From positions 16,566,329 through 16,630,328 of the forward strand of contig OZ038386.1 of assembly GCA_964036045.1 (NCBI GenBank): a DNA stretch of 64,000 nt, in the 5' to 3' direction. Each line of letters opens with the position of its first letter. The first letter of the stretch is position 1. This DNA comes from Eutreptiella sp. 'Long Island Sound 2002' (taxonomy: Eukaryota; Euglenozoa; Euglenophyceae; Eutreptiales; Eutreptiaceae). A program made the position numbers and the translations under genes. This document shows positions 21,764-32,130 of this stretch, one piece after another. Under the pieces are notes generated by a model that saw only the letters and a list, made by a program, of their open reading frames with translations, did no database searches and had not been told where the DNA came from.

Positions 21764-21964
21764 TCTACTTGCTTATCTCTGCCTTGCGTTATCCTGGATT
21801 GGTTTTATTTCAACAATAAAACATTTTCCTCATCAAAACCAAGCAGCAGCAAGCCTACACCAGCAGCAAGCAGCAGGAGAGGCACGACCAAAACACAGTG
21901 CTGAAAACACTATAAAACTTTCTATGATGATGGGACCAATCATGAATATCAGCTAGGTGATGAA

Positions 21965-23060
21965 TTACACTCTAGAGGTGGCAGCGATCGCAGCTACAGC
22001 AAAAGCGTTCACTGCCAGAGCGCTGGCAGCCACTTCCCGCCGCCTATCCTCCTTCTTGACTTTCATGCGTGCCAGGATGCGGAGATTGTGATAAAGAAAG
22101 ACCAGTTTGCGCAAGCATTCCGGTTTCAATATGTTCCTGTTTCTAGTATACAGTTGTCCAAGTTCGTTCCAGTTCCGTTTTGTTCAAACAAAAGTGGCAA
22201 GAATGGCCCCTAGGGCAACAGCAACATTCTGCAGGGGGCAAGGGTCGGCAAATGCCTTCCACCAGCCATAAGAGGACAGCCAATCAACAACCAGCAGGGA
22301 GAACAAATTTGAACCAACATCAAATGGGGGCTCACTAGCACGGAACTTACTATACTCTTGCAGCGCTTGTGCACGCTGCTTTTCAGGGACCGTTTCCTTA
22401 AGGGCATTAAGGGCTGCCTTCTTTTCGAACTTGTTGAGGTCCGGCACACCATTCTTGGGATTCAAGCAGTAGGCGAGGACATGTCCGTCGTCATGCATAT
22501 AATCCCATCGCTTTGTGCATAGCCGCTCGACTAGGGTGTGTTGTTTTTGAAAGTGTACAACTTTTTTGGCTACGTCCTAGGCATCATGGAAACAGGCAAT
22601 ATGCTCCACAATATCTCCTAGCGGCATCCTCGGGACGTGCTTTAAGTAATGATGCTCTCAACAAACATAGCGACGTCAATTCAAGATTCGTCAACTTTAT
22701 TCATAAGCTCAAATGAGTCAAGCATCATAGTCAGTTCCGTACTACCTCGGGGTATGTTGCTCCAAGAACACAGGTTGCTATATAGCGCAGTGTAGGTTCT
22801 ACCATTCACATTTTGTTCATGCCCTAACACAGCTTGATGGCAAGTCATTAAAGATTTCTGCATCCACCGCCGCAAGCAATGCTTTTATGCGCTCCACCAA
22901 AGAAAAACATGTTTCTAAGGTTGCATAGACGCCTCAAGCGGCTGGGAAGTGATGAGTCTTAAGGGATGCTTAGAGGCCGCAAAACCTTTTGGCTCTTTTG
23001 ACAATCCTTTTGGTGAGTGCGCCGACATTGGACCAGACTATTTTATAGTATGATTTGGTT
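21965..23060 (-). pseudogene. hAT-superfamily transposase remnant (C-terminal part)
   Basis: The most convincing stretch is the C-terminus on the minus strand. Bases 22,498-22,184 encode DGHVLAYCLNPKN...LNKFE, then PPFDVGSNLFSLLVVDWL and a YGWWKAFADPCPLQNVAVALG block. After a frame change at about 22,190 it continues RNWNELGQLYTRNRNIL, KPECLRKLVFLYHNLRIL and a basic tail ending at TAA 21,967-21,965. This is the layout of the hAT dimerisation domain (W...RN.L...KLV...NLRIL). Upstream (22,500-23,060) the homology is fragmentary, with several stops. The canonical Ser-x-x-Cys-Glu-Arg segment is lost at the frameshift. Non-functional. Confidence 0.75.
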
Positions 23061-23260
23061 TTGGTAAAGTGTAGTGACCGGGTAGCCACCCGCTGTGGCG
23101 CAACCAAATCACAAAGCAAATCATGTCGGTTTAAAACAGCGATCCATAACTAAAGAAACATTCTTTTGGATAATATAAGGTAAAGGGACCGGTTCATCCC
23201 TGGTGACCAGTTGAGCCCCACCCTGGGGATTATCAGGGCAGGGTGGGGATGAATAGGACA

Positions 23261-23991
23261 AGTAAGAAAAAGTCACTACCATGTCTTTCTTGGGGTACTT
23301 GATCCAACCCTTTTTGCCTAAGGAAGTGCTGAGACTCACACTTAAACATTTTTGTTTCTCTTTTGAAGCTTTAAGTACACTTTCTCAGCAACTAGGGTTA
23401 AAACCCTAGCACCCTCATGAAGTTCACCCCTACCACTCAAAGGAGCGGAGGTATCATCCCTCATGGAGGTTATACCGAAGTAAAGTAGGCACTTCATGCC
23501 TTGGGCCTTGTAGGTTGAGGCTAGTGGTCTCCCACCTCAGGACCCCTATACTCAAATGTTACTACTACTTATTGTGGTTCCAGATTGTAACTGTTTCTGA
23601 ATTCAGTTGCTTGGCCAAGTCATTTCCTGTGTCTGGCCTAACTCCTATGCCCCAGATTCCTAACCAACTCCATTTCATCCAAAAGAGTGCACATGAAGTG
23701 CTTGGTGCTATCTTGGAGGCCTGAGTCATGCCAGTTTTCACATAAAATCATTTGTTTTGTTTATAAAACCACTTGAGTTGCATATTTGATTCCTCATTTG
23801 TCTATATGCAGCCCCTCTTTCCTTACAATGCTTTGATTTGGAAGAATACTATCGCAATTCTGACTTTGATCCTGTTTGTGGTGTTCCTTGTTCGTGGACT
23901 TTACCTTTTTGCAGTTTTGGGGAAACATCTTTTGAAAAGCAATCAAGGTTTTCAATATCAACAACAAGCAAGGGACATCAGAAACTCTTTC
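23261..23991 (+). repeat. 5' LTR of element C (731 bp)
   Basis: Begins AGTAAGAAAAAGTCACTACC and ends GAAACTCTTTC, immediately before the PBS. It aligns end to end with 46,703-47,444. I count roughly a dozen substitutions plus a ~10-bp deletion (near 23,308), about 2% divergence by eye. Confidence 0.92.
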
Positions 23992-24003
23992 TGGTAGCAG
24001 AGC
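23992..24003 (+). promoter_or_regulatory. Primer binding site of element C (initiator tRNA-Met type)
   Basis: TGGTAGCAGAGC directly follows the LTR. Its first 11 bases are the complement of the 3' end of a typical non-plant eukaryotic initiator tRNA-Met (plants have TGGTATCAGAGC). Confidence 0.85.
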
Positions 24004-24053
24004 GCAGCACCCTCGCCAATCTAAAGCACAAGAAATCCACAGCGTATTGAGCA

Positions 24054-26323
24054 ATGTCACATCCATCAGTTACACTGAGCGCCAAGACCCTGCCAAACAG
24101 GTCCCAGCCAACGGCGGGGCCTGTAGCAGGAGCTTCCAGGGCTATGTCCCTGCGCGGAAGAGATGATACAGTCGTTGTGGACACTACTGGCTGGCGCGGA
24201 GAGCACCAAGCAAGAGGGGCGGAAGAAAAATATATGAGAGAAGCCCCTGAGGCGCCTGTGTTAACCCAGGAACGCCTCAGAAGCCTCAAAGGGAGGGATC
24301 CGGTGGCGGCTGCCCTCCTGTCTGTCGTGTCTTCCTTACCTCCTTCTGAGGATGCCCCTGATCCTGATTCTTTAGCCGCTAAGGAAGCCCAGGCCGCGAT
24401 GGAGAAGGTCACCACCGCCAAAGTAAAAGCCTGGAGAAAAGCGGGAAGGAAGGAGCAGGAGAAAGAACCGATGAAGGCATATCCCATGTTCGGCACCACG
24501 TGGGGTGAGGGGTTCGAAGTACCTTATGGGGAAATATCCGCCACGACGTCCAATGACTCCTCGGAATGGGAGGAGGACTGGATATCTAGAGAGCCTACCC
24601 CGTCTTTACCTTCAAGGCCAAGACCACGTTCGCCTCGTGGTTTGTGCCCCGAGCCCGTGCGCGTGGAAAGAGGTTTACCTTCACGTATGGCTGCCCCTAA
24701 ACTCGGTCTGGATGAGACCATGGAACTCCTTTCCCGGGTTCTGGGGGCTGGGGATGATGATCCTGATTTGAGTGCACTGTCTGCAGCACTCAAGGCTAAA
24801 CTGGGGCTGTCCGAACTGAAGAAGCCCCCCTCGACCATGTCCCCGGGTGTTGAACTCCTGACCCGGGGCGTGAAAAGCTGCAGAGGGATCCGCAGCACCC
24901 CCTTGGACACTTGTCCAAGCCCTTTCCATCCTCGTGTGAGGACTGTTCCTGTATGAACTATTGGGGATTCTACTGAGGCTGAGATGGAGGGCTGTGGGCT
25001 GGCTGCACTGGCGCCACTTGCCACTGTCTACCCCTCACCCCCCTCAGGTGGAAAAGGTGACACTGTTGTACCAGGTCGGGGAACGAAGGGCATCGCCACA
25101 GCGAACCTTCAGATCGAGCTCCCTGAGTTTGATCCTAAAGACTGGGCCGAATGGGCCGAAGAGTTTTCGGAGTTTCTACTCCTCACCGGACAGCAACATG
25201 CTGATGTCCGGACCAAGTGCACGCTCATCAAGAAGTCGTGCAAGAAAAAGTTCCTTCAGCGGCAGGTGAAAACTGCCATCAGGAAGAGCTCCAGTTGGGG
25301 AGACTTCCTTAAAAGACTGGAACAAATGTACCCAGTCTACGAAACGGACCTGAGTGTCCGTACGGAGATAGAGGACCTACTCCCACTTCCTGAGTTCCCC
25401 ACAGCTGCCCGTATTTCTGAGTTTGTGGCGCAGCTGGAGGAGCTAATGGGGAGGATGAACCCCTCCTCATACAGGCCTACAGAGCCTCATCTGTGGCTCG
25501 TGGGTAAAATTCCTCCCAGGACTTGGGAGAATTGTAAGGAGACGTCCGAGAGGAAATCCCGGACTCATTCCTACGATGAGTTGGTCGATCTTCTGATCGA
25601 ACTCGCCATGGAGAGAGAAAACGACTCTCACATGGATAAATACCTGCGCTAACATCTGCGGAGGGAGGCCCCTGCTGAAAAGCCTCAGGGAGGGAGGTCC
25701 CCACAACCCCACTCTAACCCTGGGAAGGGTAAGGGAGGGCAACTGAAGCATATGACGGAGACCCCCCTCGCTAAAGGCAAGGGAGCCCCCAATCTTTTTT
25801 ATTGCACGCCTACGGATGAGAGGGGGGACCATGTCACGCCTCTGACTGCGATGGACGCAGCTCTTGTATGCTCCAGTTGCGGCGGACGCAGAAGACCAAG
25901 GATGGTCAGGAGGTCAAACACCAGGACCGCTTCCGCTGCACTATCACGTGTGGCTACTGCGGCAAGAGGAGGCACTACGAGGATGAGTGCCACATAAAAC
26001 GCCGCGAGTCCGAGAAGCTAAAGAAGGCCGAGGAAGATCGGCGTAAGAACGCCGGTAAGGGGGGGGGGGGCAGTACCCCTGGGGGAACTCCCGGTGGAGG
26101 TAACCCTGGAGGAGGGCAAGGAAACTCCGCACCCCCCACAGGTGGAAAACCAGGCCCCACCCCCAAGGGTGAGCAGCCTGGCAAGAAGCAAACCGTACCC
26201 TCTACCACCAGCGCCGGTGGCGCTGACAAGGGAAACGAGAACGCCAAGAAGCGCCGCCTCAACTGGCCCTCTAAGTGCCTGCAGGCGGCGGGCTTTGAAG
26301 TGAAAATCCCTGAAGGGGAATAG
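24054..26323 (+). pseudogene. gag: gag of element C (decayed)
   Basis: Starts MSHPSV 50 bp after the PBS and is colinear with gag of A. The core reads NLQIELPEFDPKDWAEWAEEFSEFLLLTG, shown here in part; later come YETDLSVRTEIEDL and the CCHC knuckle CGYCGKRRHYEDEC (near 25,952-25,993). Lesions: TGA at 24,954-24,956, TAA at 25,650-25,652 where A has a Lys codon, and a frameshift near 25,850-25,870 between the upstream Cys-rich segment and the knuckle. The C-terminus (VKIPEGE) ends in TAG followed by the same GGGGGCGGCTCC as in A. Confidence 0.88.
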
Positions 26324-26338
26324 GGGGGCGGCTCCGAG
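26309..26338 (+). promoter_or_regulatory. gag-pol readthrough context in element C (TAG-GGGGGC)
   Basis: GAA-TAG-GGGGGCGGCTCCGA, with the TAG at 26,321-26,323. Pol continues in the same frame (ITVKIGDQVYQAVLETGAT) with no ATG. Identical to A over the first 14 bases after the stop. Confidence 0.6.
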
Positions 26339-28104
26339 GAAGAAGACTCGGTTTTCTGGATCACCGTCAAAATAGGTGATCAGGTTTACCAAGCGGTCTT
26401 GGAGACAGGCGCCACGCTCTCAATCCTGGCCCGCAGATTGCTAAAACAGGCCAAGATCCGGAAAACCAAAACAGTGGCCATAAGGGTAGGAAATTGTCGG
26501 ACCATCCATTCCCTGGGAAGGGGTTGATGTGACTGTATGTCTAGGCAATGAGGGGGTGACGCAGCACTGCAAAGTGCTTGACACCGACGCCTTTGACATT
26601 GTCATTGGCACTGATATTCTCCGCTTCAACCCCCAGGTGAAGTTGCTGTCCTTGCAACGTCCCTACGCCCTTCACTGCGATTTTGGCAGTGGCCTATACT
26701 CTGTCCCTCTGGAGCTGTCAGGTCTAAAGGAATCCGGTCTACGTTACGTGAACCGGTCTTACAGAACTGAGAACTATCAGTTGGTGCGGCCAGTGTTGGA
26801 AAATGGACTGGCCGCCCTGCAGCTGGACCTGAATGAAATTCAGGTAGAACTGTTCGCGAGTAAAGAGCAGCATCTGATGCAGCTCTACTTTTCGCGGAAC
26901 CTAAACAATGCGTACCGCTTTTACTGGAAATCAATGGGGTTGTGCTACGCAAACCCCACTTTCTCCCAGCTCGCCAAGGTGATTACCAGAATCGCCCTCG
27001 AAGGAGCGAGAGTGGTCCTGTGCACCCCCGAATGGGGTACCACAGGTGAACACGCCTATTGGAGGCGCCTCTTGGACCGTATGACCGTGGGAAGGACTGA
27101 AATCCCAACGGTCCCATCTACATCCCTGAGGACTCTCAGGAGATCATGCCCGCCCCTGAATGGGGCAGTTTCCTATCCATCGTAGATGGTGCTCTAAACC
27201 CCGTGCCCGTGGGTGACCTTGATCAGGTTGTACTCAAGGAGTTGATGGCCGAAAACAAGGGCCTTACCCTCCATGATCTCAAGAAGAGATCTGAGTACTC
27301 TTCGGTTACCACTACGAGTGGTGAGTGCCCCGATGAGCCGGAGACACCAGCAGTCTCTACTCCGCTGGCTGATGCTGACAACCGCCTGAGCGATATCGCC
27401 AGTGTAATACCCCCGGTCGACCCGGAGGTTGTGACACTGAAGCATAGCGCTTTCCTAGCGCAGTTGCTCATGGAAGAGGTGGATCTCGGCGAGTCCGCCC
27501 CTGGTTGGTCTAATGATCACGCGGTGTTCTCTATGAGGGCCGCTGATGGCCCCTCAGGTCAGGTACCTGGCGCTAAACCCTCACCCAATAACATGCCTGT
27601 CTCTTGGTATGACGTGCAGGAACTACAGCAGGTCCTGTGGGCTAAGGCTGAGGGTATCGAGCGACGGACCCGCCTGGACCTCCTCAAGAGGACCTGGAAA
27701 ACCTCTATTTGGTCCGAGGAGGATGATGAAGAGATGACTCTCCCCGATCCTGAGACCCCTCTGGTATACTCCCTCCACTATGCCCAGGAACGCCAGGACT
27801 GGGAGGATGAGTTGCCCCCCGAAACGGTGGGGCGTAAAAAAAAGCAGGATAAAGGGAAGAGTAACCTCCGCGCTGAGGAGGATTTTTCCGAGAAAGTGGA
27901 GAGCATGAATCTCGACCCCCGTCTCACTAAGCTCATCCACAAGTATCAGGCAGTTTTTGGAGCGTTGCCCCCACCCCTGTCTTGTGAGAAACTGGTCCAG
28001 ATGGACCTCAAACTCAAACCAGAGTTGGCAGGGTCGGTAGTGAGGCGGCGTCCATACCCCGCCCCACAAGACCAAATCGACGAGATCGAACGCCAGATCC
28101 AAGA
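26324..28104 (+). pseudogene. pol: pol of element C, part 1: protease to start of RT
   Basis: Retropepsin region, with the triad altered (LETGAT where A has LDTGAT, so the catalytic Asp is replaced by Glu). The LFAS module follows (VELFASKEQH...YFSRNLNNAYRFYWKSMGL...VVLCTPEWGT). Next are the linker and the RT N-terminus (LVQMDLKLKPELAGSVVRRRPYPAP...IERQIQ). Frameshifts occur near 26,515-26,530 and near 27,100-27,140. Coding stops where the 1.58-kb insertion begins, at the codon pair that precedes DAGL in the intact copies. Confidence 0.85.
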
Positions 28105-28106
28105 CA

Positions 28107-28535
28107 ATGGAGGACTCCCCCTCGTACAGTCCACTCGAGGAGAAGGAGGTCACTCCCGCGCCAGAAGCTGAAGCGGAAAAGGACAGTGACAATGGGGTTC
28201 CTGTGCCGACGCCGCCCGTGACTCCAGAGCCAAAGGACACTGAGAAGCAGATTCCTGTGCCTAGTCCGCCGGAGGTGCCAGAGCCAAATGAGAGTGAAGA
28301 ACAGGTGGTCAAAGAGGAAAAGGTGGAGTCTGCTGGTCCAGGGGTGCAGGAGCACCAGGACATCGGGGAGGACTCGCCTGCAGCCCCGGTTGGTCAAGAG
28401 GAGATTGAGGAGGTTGGTGGAGCGCCGAAGGACGAGGAAATGCCTGCATGTAAGCAGGAAGATAACGAAGACGCAGCCCCAGAGGTTGGTGCACCAGTGC
28501 CTCACGTGAAGGAGGAGCCACTCCCAAACGACTGA
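28107..28535 (+). CDS. Acidic Pro/Glu-rich ORF in the RT insertion
   Basis: 142 codons starting two bases inside the insertion. The product is low complexity and strongly acidic, with repeated VP-x-P-P-x-x-PEP-type motifs and no recognised domain. It ends at TGA 28,533-28,535. The next ORF is in the same frame only seven codons later, so the two may once have been a single protein with a disordered N-terminus. Its Pro/Glu periodicity could also be mere low-complexity sequence. Function unknown. Confidence 0.4.
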   Translation: MEDSPSYSPLEEKEVTPAPEAEAEKDSDNGVPVPTPPVTPEPKDTEKQIPVPSPPEVPEPNESEEQVVKEEKVESAGPGVQEHQDIGEDSPAAPVGQEEIEEVGGAPKDEEMPACKQEDNEDAAPEVGAPVPHVKEEPLPND

Positions 28536-28556
28536 CTTTTCACGTGCCTCAAGGGA

Positions 28557-29099
28557 ATGAGGGGGCGGCAGTGGCGGGAGCGACATGGAGCACGGTACCG
28601 TAGGCAGTTGTGGGGGGCCGTAATGGTGCAGGGGCATCACCGTGTGCAAGTTGCAGTGCAAACGAGGAGAGATCCGGACCTGGTCCAGCGCGTGAACGCA
28701 CACATCCGAAGTGTACTCCCCCAACTAACCTACACTGCGCTCGCAGTGGTCCATGGGGTGGGCGATCATCCCATGCTTGCACATACGCATCCAAAGGATG
28801 ACAGTCCCCTTACGGGGGAAATAGCCCTGGGTGATTTTGTGGGGGGGGGACTGTTTACCAGTGCCCTACTTTGTGCAAATGGGCCTTCTCGTCCTGCATG
28901 GATACGTTGGGGGCGTGATTTATTATGGGGACACATTGTGGATCCTCGATATGGGGTCATGTTTAACGCTCTTAGGCCCCACATGCCTCTGGCGTGGTCT
29001 GGACAGCGCATTGTGCTCGTACCGTACACAGGCATTGCATGGGGACGTCTGCCTGTGGCGATGCAGAATGAACTGGTCACGTTTGGCTTCCCAAGGTGA
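28557..29099 (+). CDS. 2OG-Fe(II) dioxygenase-like domain ORF (possibly degenerate)
   Basis: 180 codons. The C-terminal half has the pattern of a double-stranded beta-helix dioxygenase of the kind often carried by algal and protist mobile DNA: LGDFVGGGLF (strand and turn after the first metal site), then HIVDPRYGVMFNALRPHMPLAWSGQR with the distal His and the Arg that would bind 2-oxoglutarate, then IVLVPYT and a helical tail ending VTFGFP. The proximal metal motif (H-x-D) is not clean: the candidate segment reads AHTHPKDD. Activity is therefore doubtful. It may belong to the TET/JBP-like or prolyl-hydroxylase-like groups, which I cannot separate by eye. It shares its frame with the acidic ORF upstream. 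A catalytic role on nucleic acid is inference only. Confidence 0.5.
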   Translation: MRGRQWRERHGARYRRQLWGAVMVQGHHRVQVAVQTRRDPDLVQRVNAHIRSVLPQLTYTALAVVHGVGDHPMLAHTHPKDDSPLTGEIALGDFVGGGLFTSALLCANGPSRPAWIRWGRDLLWGHIVDPRYGVMFNALRPHMPLAWSGQRIVLVPYTGIAWGRLPVAMQNELVTFGFPR

Positions 29100-29681
29100 A
29101 GATGTGTTTTTTGTGTAGCGCTTTGTGCAACAGCGGTTGAACCGGTGAAGCCGGTGCAACGGCGCGCCTGTCCAGCGGTTGAACCACCTCGAAAGCCGGT
29201 TACATTTTAGTGCAATCCATGAGGAAACAAGCTTCTGACAGTCAGGTGTAGGCTTGCATGTAATTGTTGTTCACTAAAAAGGGTCCAAAGTCCTAAAGGG
29301 AATCCAAACAAGGCGCAGGGGTGTATGTCACCACGCCTAACGAAAAGCTGACGGTGAAGCCGTGCGGTTTCACCAAAACAGCCGCCGCCACTGGCACCTA
29401 CACCACCACCGCCGTGAAATATGATCCAAGAGAAATAGGTCTCCAGTGTTTTGCACCAATGAGGTAAGAAGGTTTTCAAAAACATTCTTTTTAGGGGGTG
29501 TGGCATCTCTTGCAGGGCTGAAAAATAGTGGTTTTCAGGTTGCTACTTAGCAATTTGTTGCTGTACCACGATAGGGGTTCAACCGTGGGGAAGCCGTAAT
29601 GAAAGTGCGCGGTTGAACTCGGTTGAACCACGGTTTCACTTGGGTAATTCAAGGGTACCTGATCCAAATGAGCACGTAGGG

Positions 29682-31324
29682 AAGAGTGTATAGATGCTGG
29701 CCTCATCGAGGAGTATAAGCACGGGGACTACCCCCGCCATTGTAGCCCTTGTTTTCTGGTTGCTAAACCTGGGTCCACTGCTATGCGCTTGGTCGTTGAC
29801 TTTGGGGAGGTCAAAAAAAAGACCCAGAACCACTCAAGGAGTATCTCCAACATGGAGAATACCCTGGAGAGAATCGCTAAGTGTCGATTCAAGACCAAGA
29901 TGGATAAGCGCAGTGGCTTCTGGCAAGTAGACCTAACCCGAGCAGCCCAGGAACTGCTCGCCTTTGTAACCCCTAAGGGCCGTGTCTTCCGCTGGAAGGT
30001 CATGCCCTTTGGTGTCGCGAATGCCCCTGCTCTCTTTCAGGAGCTGATGAACAAAATCCTATATATCCTGAGACGCAGACCCCTTGTGCAGGAGCTGAAT
30101 TTCCTGCGGGGCTGAGATGGAGGCCCACATCGACGACGTGAGCCTGGGTACTAATACCCAAGAGGATCATATCCTCCTCCTGCAAGAGTTTTTCACCGTC
30201 TGTCAGGAAAACCATCTCCGCATCAAACTCGAGAAGTGTGAGTTTATGCGAGAGGAGATGGAGTACCTAGGGTTTGACGTGGGGTATGGCTGGTGGAAAC
30301 CAGCCGCGTCTAAGATGCAGCCCCTACAGGACATGCAGATACGTGACGACCCTAAGAAGGGTCTACACGATGTGCGGAGTTTTATTGGCGCCTGCAATTT
30401 TGACCGACGCCATATCCACAATTTTACGTATTCATCAGCTCCCCTGACCGACCTTATAAAGAAGACCAACCCTTGGCGGTGGACCGACAAGGAGGAGGCC
30501 TGTTTCCAGGAGTTGAAGAGGAAAATACCTTCCAGCCACTGCCTGGGGGTGCCCTGCCCTAAGGGCGAGATAATACTCGTCACGGATGCGTGTGACGTAG
30601 GGGGGGGTGGTACCCTATACCAGTGGCAGGAGTTTAACCCCAATGAGTTGTCGCACTGCCAGTTTCACACTTCAGGTCTGAACCGCGATGGAACCCTGAA
30701 GCATGACTATCACGCCAATGAATGACGTCTGGTGCCTCTGGGGCACTGGAACTGGAAGTGGAATCAAGCACGATCCAACAACAGTACCTACGACCAGGAA
30801 CTCCTGGCTGGGATGCTCGTGCTCTCTTCCCAATCCCGTCTTCTAGGTACTAACCCTGTTGTATGGCTCTGTGACCAAGAGCTTGTGAAGACATTTGAGA
30901 AGAGCCCGCCTCCTGAAAAAGCGAAACTAAAACGATGGTGGACATACCTGAGTCAGTTCAGGTTGACCGTCCATCATAGACCAGGTATAAAGAACGAGAT
31001 GGCTGACTACATCTCGCGTAATAACTTCGACACCCTCCTAGGCGAGAGCTCTGAAGCGTTGGCCAAAGAGGCGTTCCAACGAATGGATGTCCAGCTGGAC
31101 CTATCCATGCGTACGGCAGGTGTACTGGAGGGCTGGAGCCTGAGAGACTACCAGGCTGAGTACCAGTGTGTACTCAGGACCCTCAGTGATGGCCTAGAGG
31201 CACGCCTAATAGATGGCGACCGCTGGTATAAAGATAACCAGTACCTATACTATGAGGACCGCATAGTTGTGCCTGAGGCACGACTGGACGGCTGTCTGCA
31301 GTGGGCACACCACAGCTCCGGGCA
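29682..31324 (+). pseudogene. pol: pol of element C, part 2: RT, RNase H, start of integrase
   Basis: RT resumes with DAGLIEEYKHGDYP and continues through MRLVVDFGEVKKK, motif A (DKRSGFWQVDL), motif B (FGVANAPALFQELM) and motif C (HIDDVSLGT, near 30,128). A frameshift lies at about 30,105-30,117 and a TGA at 30,723-30,725 replaces a Trp codon. RNase H follows (ILVTDACDVGGGGTLY; TYDQELLAGMLVL; NEMADYISR). The integrase zinc region begins (WAHHSSGH) and is cut at 31,324 by element B. Confidence 0.87.
31320..31324. repeat. Target-site duplication of element B, left copy (GGGCA)
   Basis: GGGCA at 31,320-31,324 is repeated at 42,702-42,706. Removing element B plus one copy restores the integrase frame across the join (SSGH followed by TG). 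Confidence 0.9.
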
Positions 31325-32122
31325 TAAAAGTTTATAGTGTTTTCAGCACTGTGTTTTGCCTCTCCTGCTGCTTGCTGTTGGTGTAGGGTTTCCTGCTGCT
31401 TGTTTTTGGAGATGAAAAGCTTTGGTTTTGATGAAATACAGTCACTTCAAGTCACTCCAGGATAGCCCAAGCCAATAGTATGCAAAGAGAAGAGGATTCA
31501 GGATCAAAGCATGAAGGGCTGCAGTGTAAACAGTGAAAGATGATTGGATATTCACAGAAACTGCAACTCAGGTCACAAATGAATGCATATTCACAAAGAT
31601 AGCTGAAGTGTTTTTGGAAAAGAGTTAGAAAACTGCCTCATGGTCACTCTCTCTCCATAGTGCCATCTCAGGAGATGTGCACTCTTTGTTTTGGGTCCCA
31701 TATGTGCTGAGGTGGCATGGTATGTGGCGATGAGGTCACTGCCATGTCACATGGGATCTTCCTACTTAGCTAGGCTGACCGGGAATTGAACCCAGGACCT
31801 CTCAAAAAGAGGTGCCCAGCCCCCTAGGGTGCATACCACTAGGATAGCTAAGAATTCATGGAAAAACATAGATAAATTCATAGGCTCTACTTTGGGTATG
31901 TCAGATCTCAGTTAACTCAGGAAAAGATGATTGGCTTCACATTGAAAGGGGATTAAGGGGTCCACTCCATATCCTGATTGGGTGTTTGGTTCCATAGGTC
32001 AAAATGTGTTATCACCACTTTTGGTTGGACCAATACTAAGATAAAAATGCATGGATGCTCAGTGCATCTCTAATACAACTAGAGTATGCCTCAAAGCAAT
32101 GGAAAAGCACTTTTTCTTACTC
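31325..32122 (-). repeat. 3' LTR of element B (798 bp)
   Basis: Minus strand GAGTAAGAAAAAGTGC ... CACTATAAACTTTTA. Against the 5' LTR I see about three internal substitutions and small differences at the very end, i.e. over 99% identity by eye. Contains a tRNA-like segment. Confidence 0.93.
31772..31850 (-). other. tRNA-like segment in 3' LTR of B
   Basis: Minus strand: A-box-like TAGTGGTATGCACC, anticodon-arm ACCTC-TTTTTGA-GAGGT (UUU), T-arm CTGGG-TTCAATT-CCCGG with one G-U type pair. Same element as in B-prime, with a weak acceptor stem. Confidence 0.6.
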
Positions 32123-32130
32123 CCCCCTTG
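32123..32130 (-). promoter_or_regulatory. Polypurine tract of element B
   Basis: Minus-strand CAAGGGGG immediately before the 3' LTR start GAGTAAG, identical to the PPT of B-prime. Confidence 0.8.

Larger units (their letters stand above)
8433..21922 (+). mobile_element. Element B-prime: 5'-truncated, decayed chromovirus (family B)
   Basis: Colinear with intact element B (31,325-42,701, opposite strand). It keeps gag from about residue 343 onward, all of pol in broken frames, the 2.3-kb 3' noncoding region, the PPT and a 3' LTR swollen by insertions. The 5' LTR and the first 340 or so gag codons are missing, because element A's LTR abuts at 8,432. Target-site duplications cannot be checked. 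Confidence 0.88.
17097..21922 (+). repeat. 3' LTR of element B-prime, inflated by duplication and insertion
   Basis: Starts GAGTAAGAAAAAGTGCTGATCC and ends ...CACTATAAAACTTTC, matching the 798-bp LTR of B, but here it spans about 4.8 kb. LTR sequence occupies 17,097-17,509, 17,959-18,450 and 21,764-21,922. The first interruption is a ~450-bp filler between two copies of a ~250-bp LTR segment (17,256-17,509 and about 17,964-18,221). The second is a 3.3-kb insertion bearing a 65-bp minisatellite. Confidence 0.85.
28105..29681 (+). other. 1.58-kb insertion inside RT of element C
   Basis: Homology to RT ends at GATCCAAGA and resumes at AAGAGTGTATAGATGCTGG. A 4-bp AAGA at both edges (28,101-28,104 and 29,682-29,685) may be a target duplication. 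No terminal inverted repeat, poly(A) or LTR is visible at its edges. It carries two same-frame ORFs. The distal 560 bp contains several CGGTTGAACC repeats and no gene. Confidence 0.7.

Noticed and set aside
18560-21956. Several large overlapping Cys/Val/Leu-rich ORFs (up to 613 codons) on the plus strand
   Set aside because: They are translations of a stop-free 65-bp minisatellite in all three frames; none shows a domain or a preferred frame.
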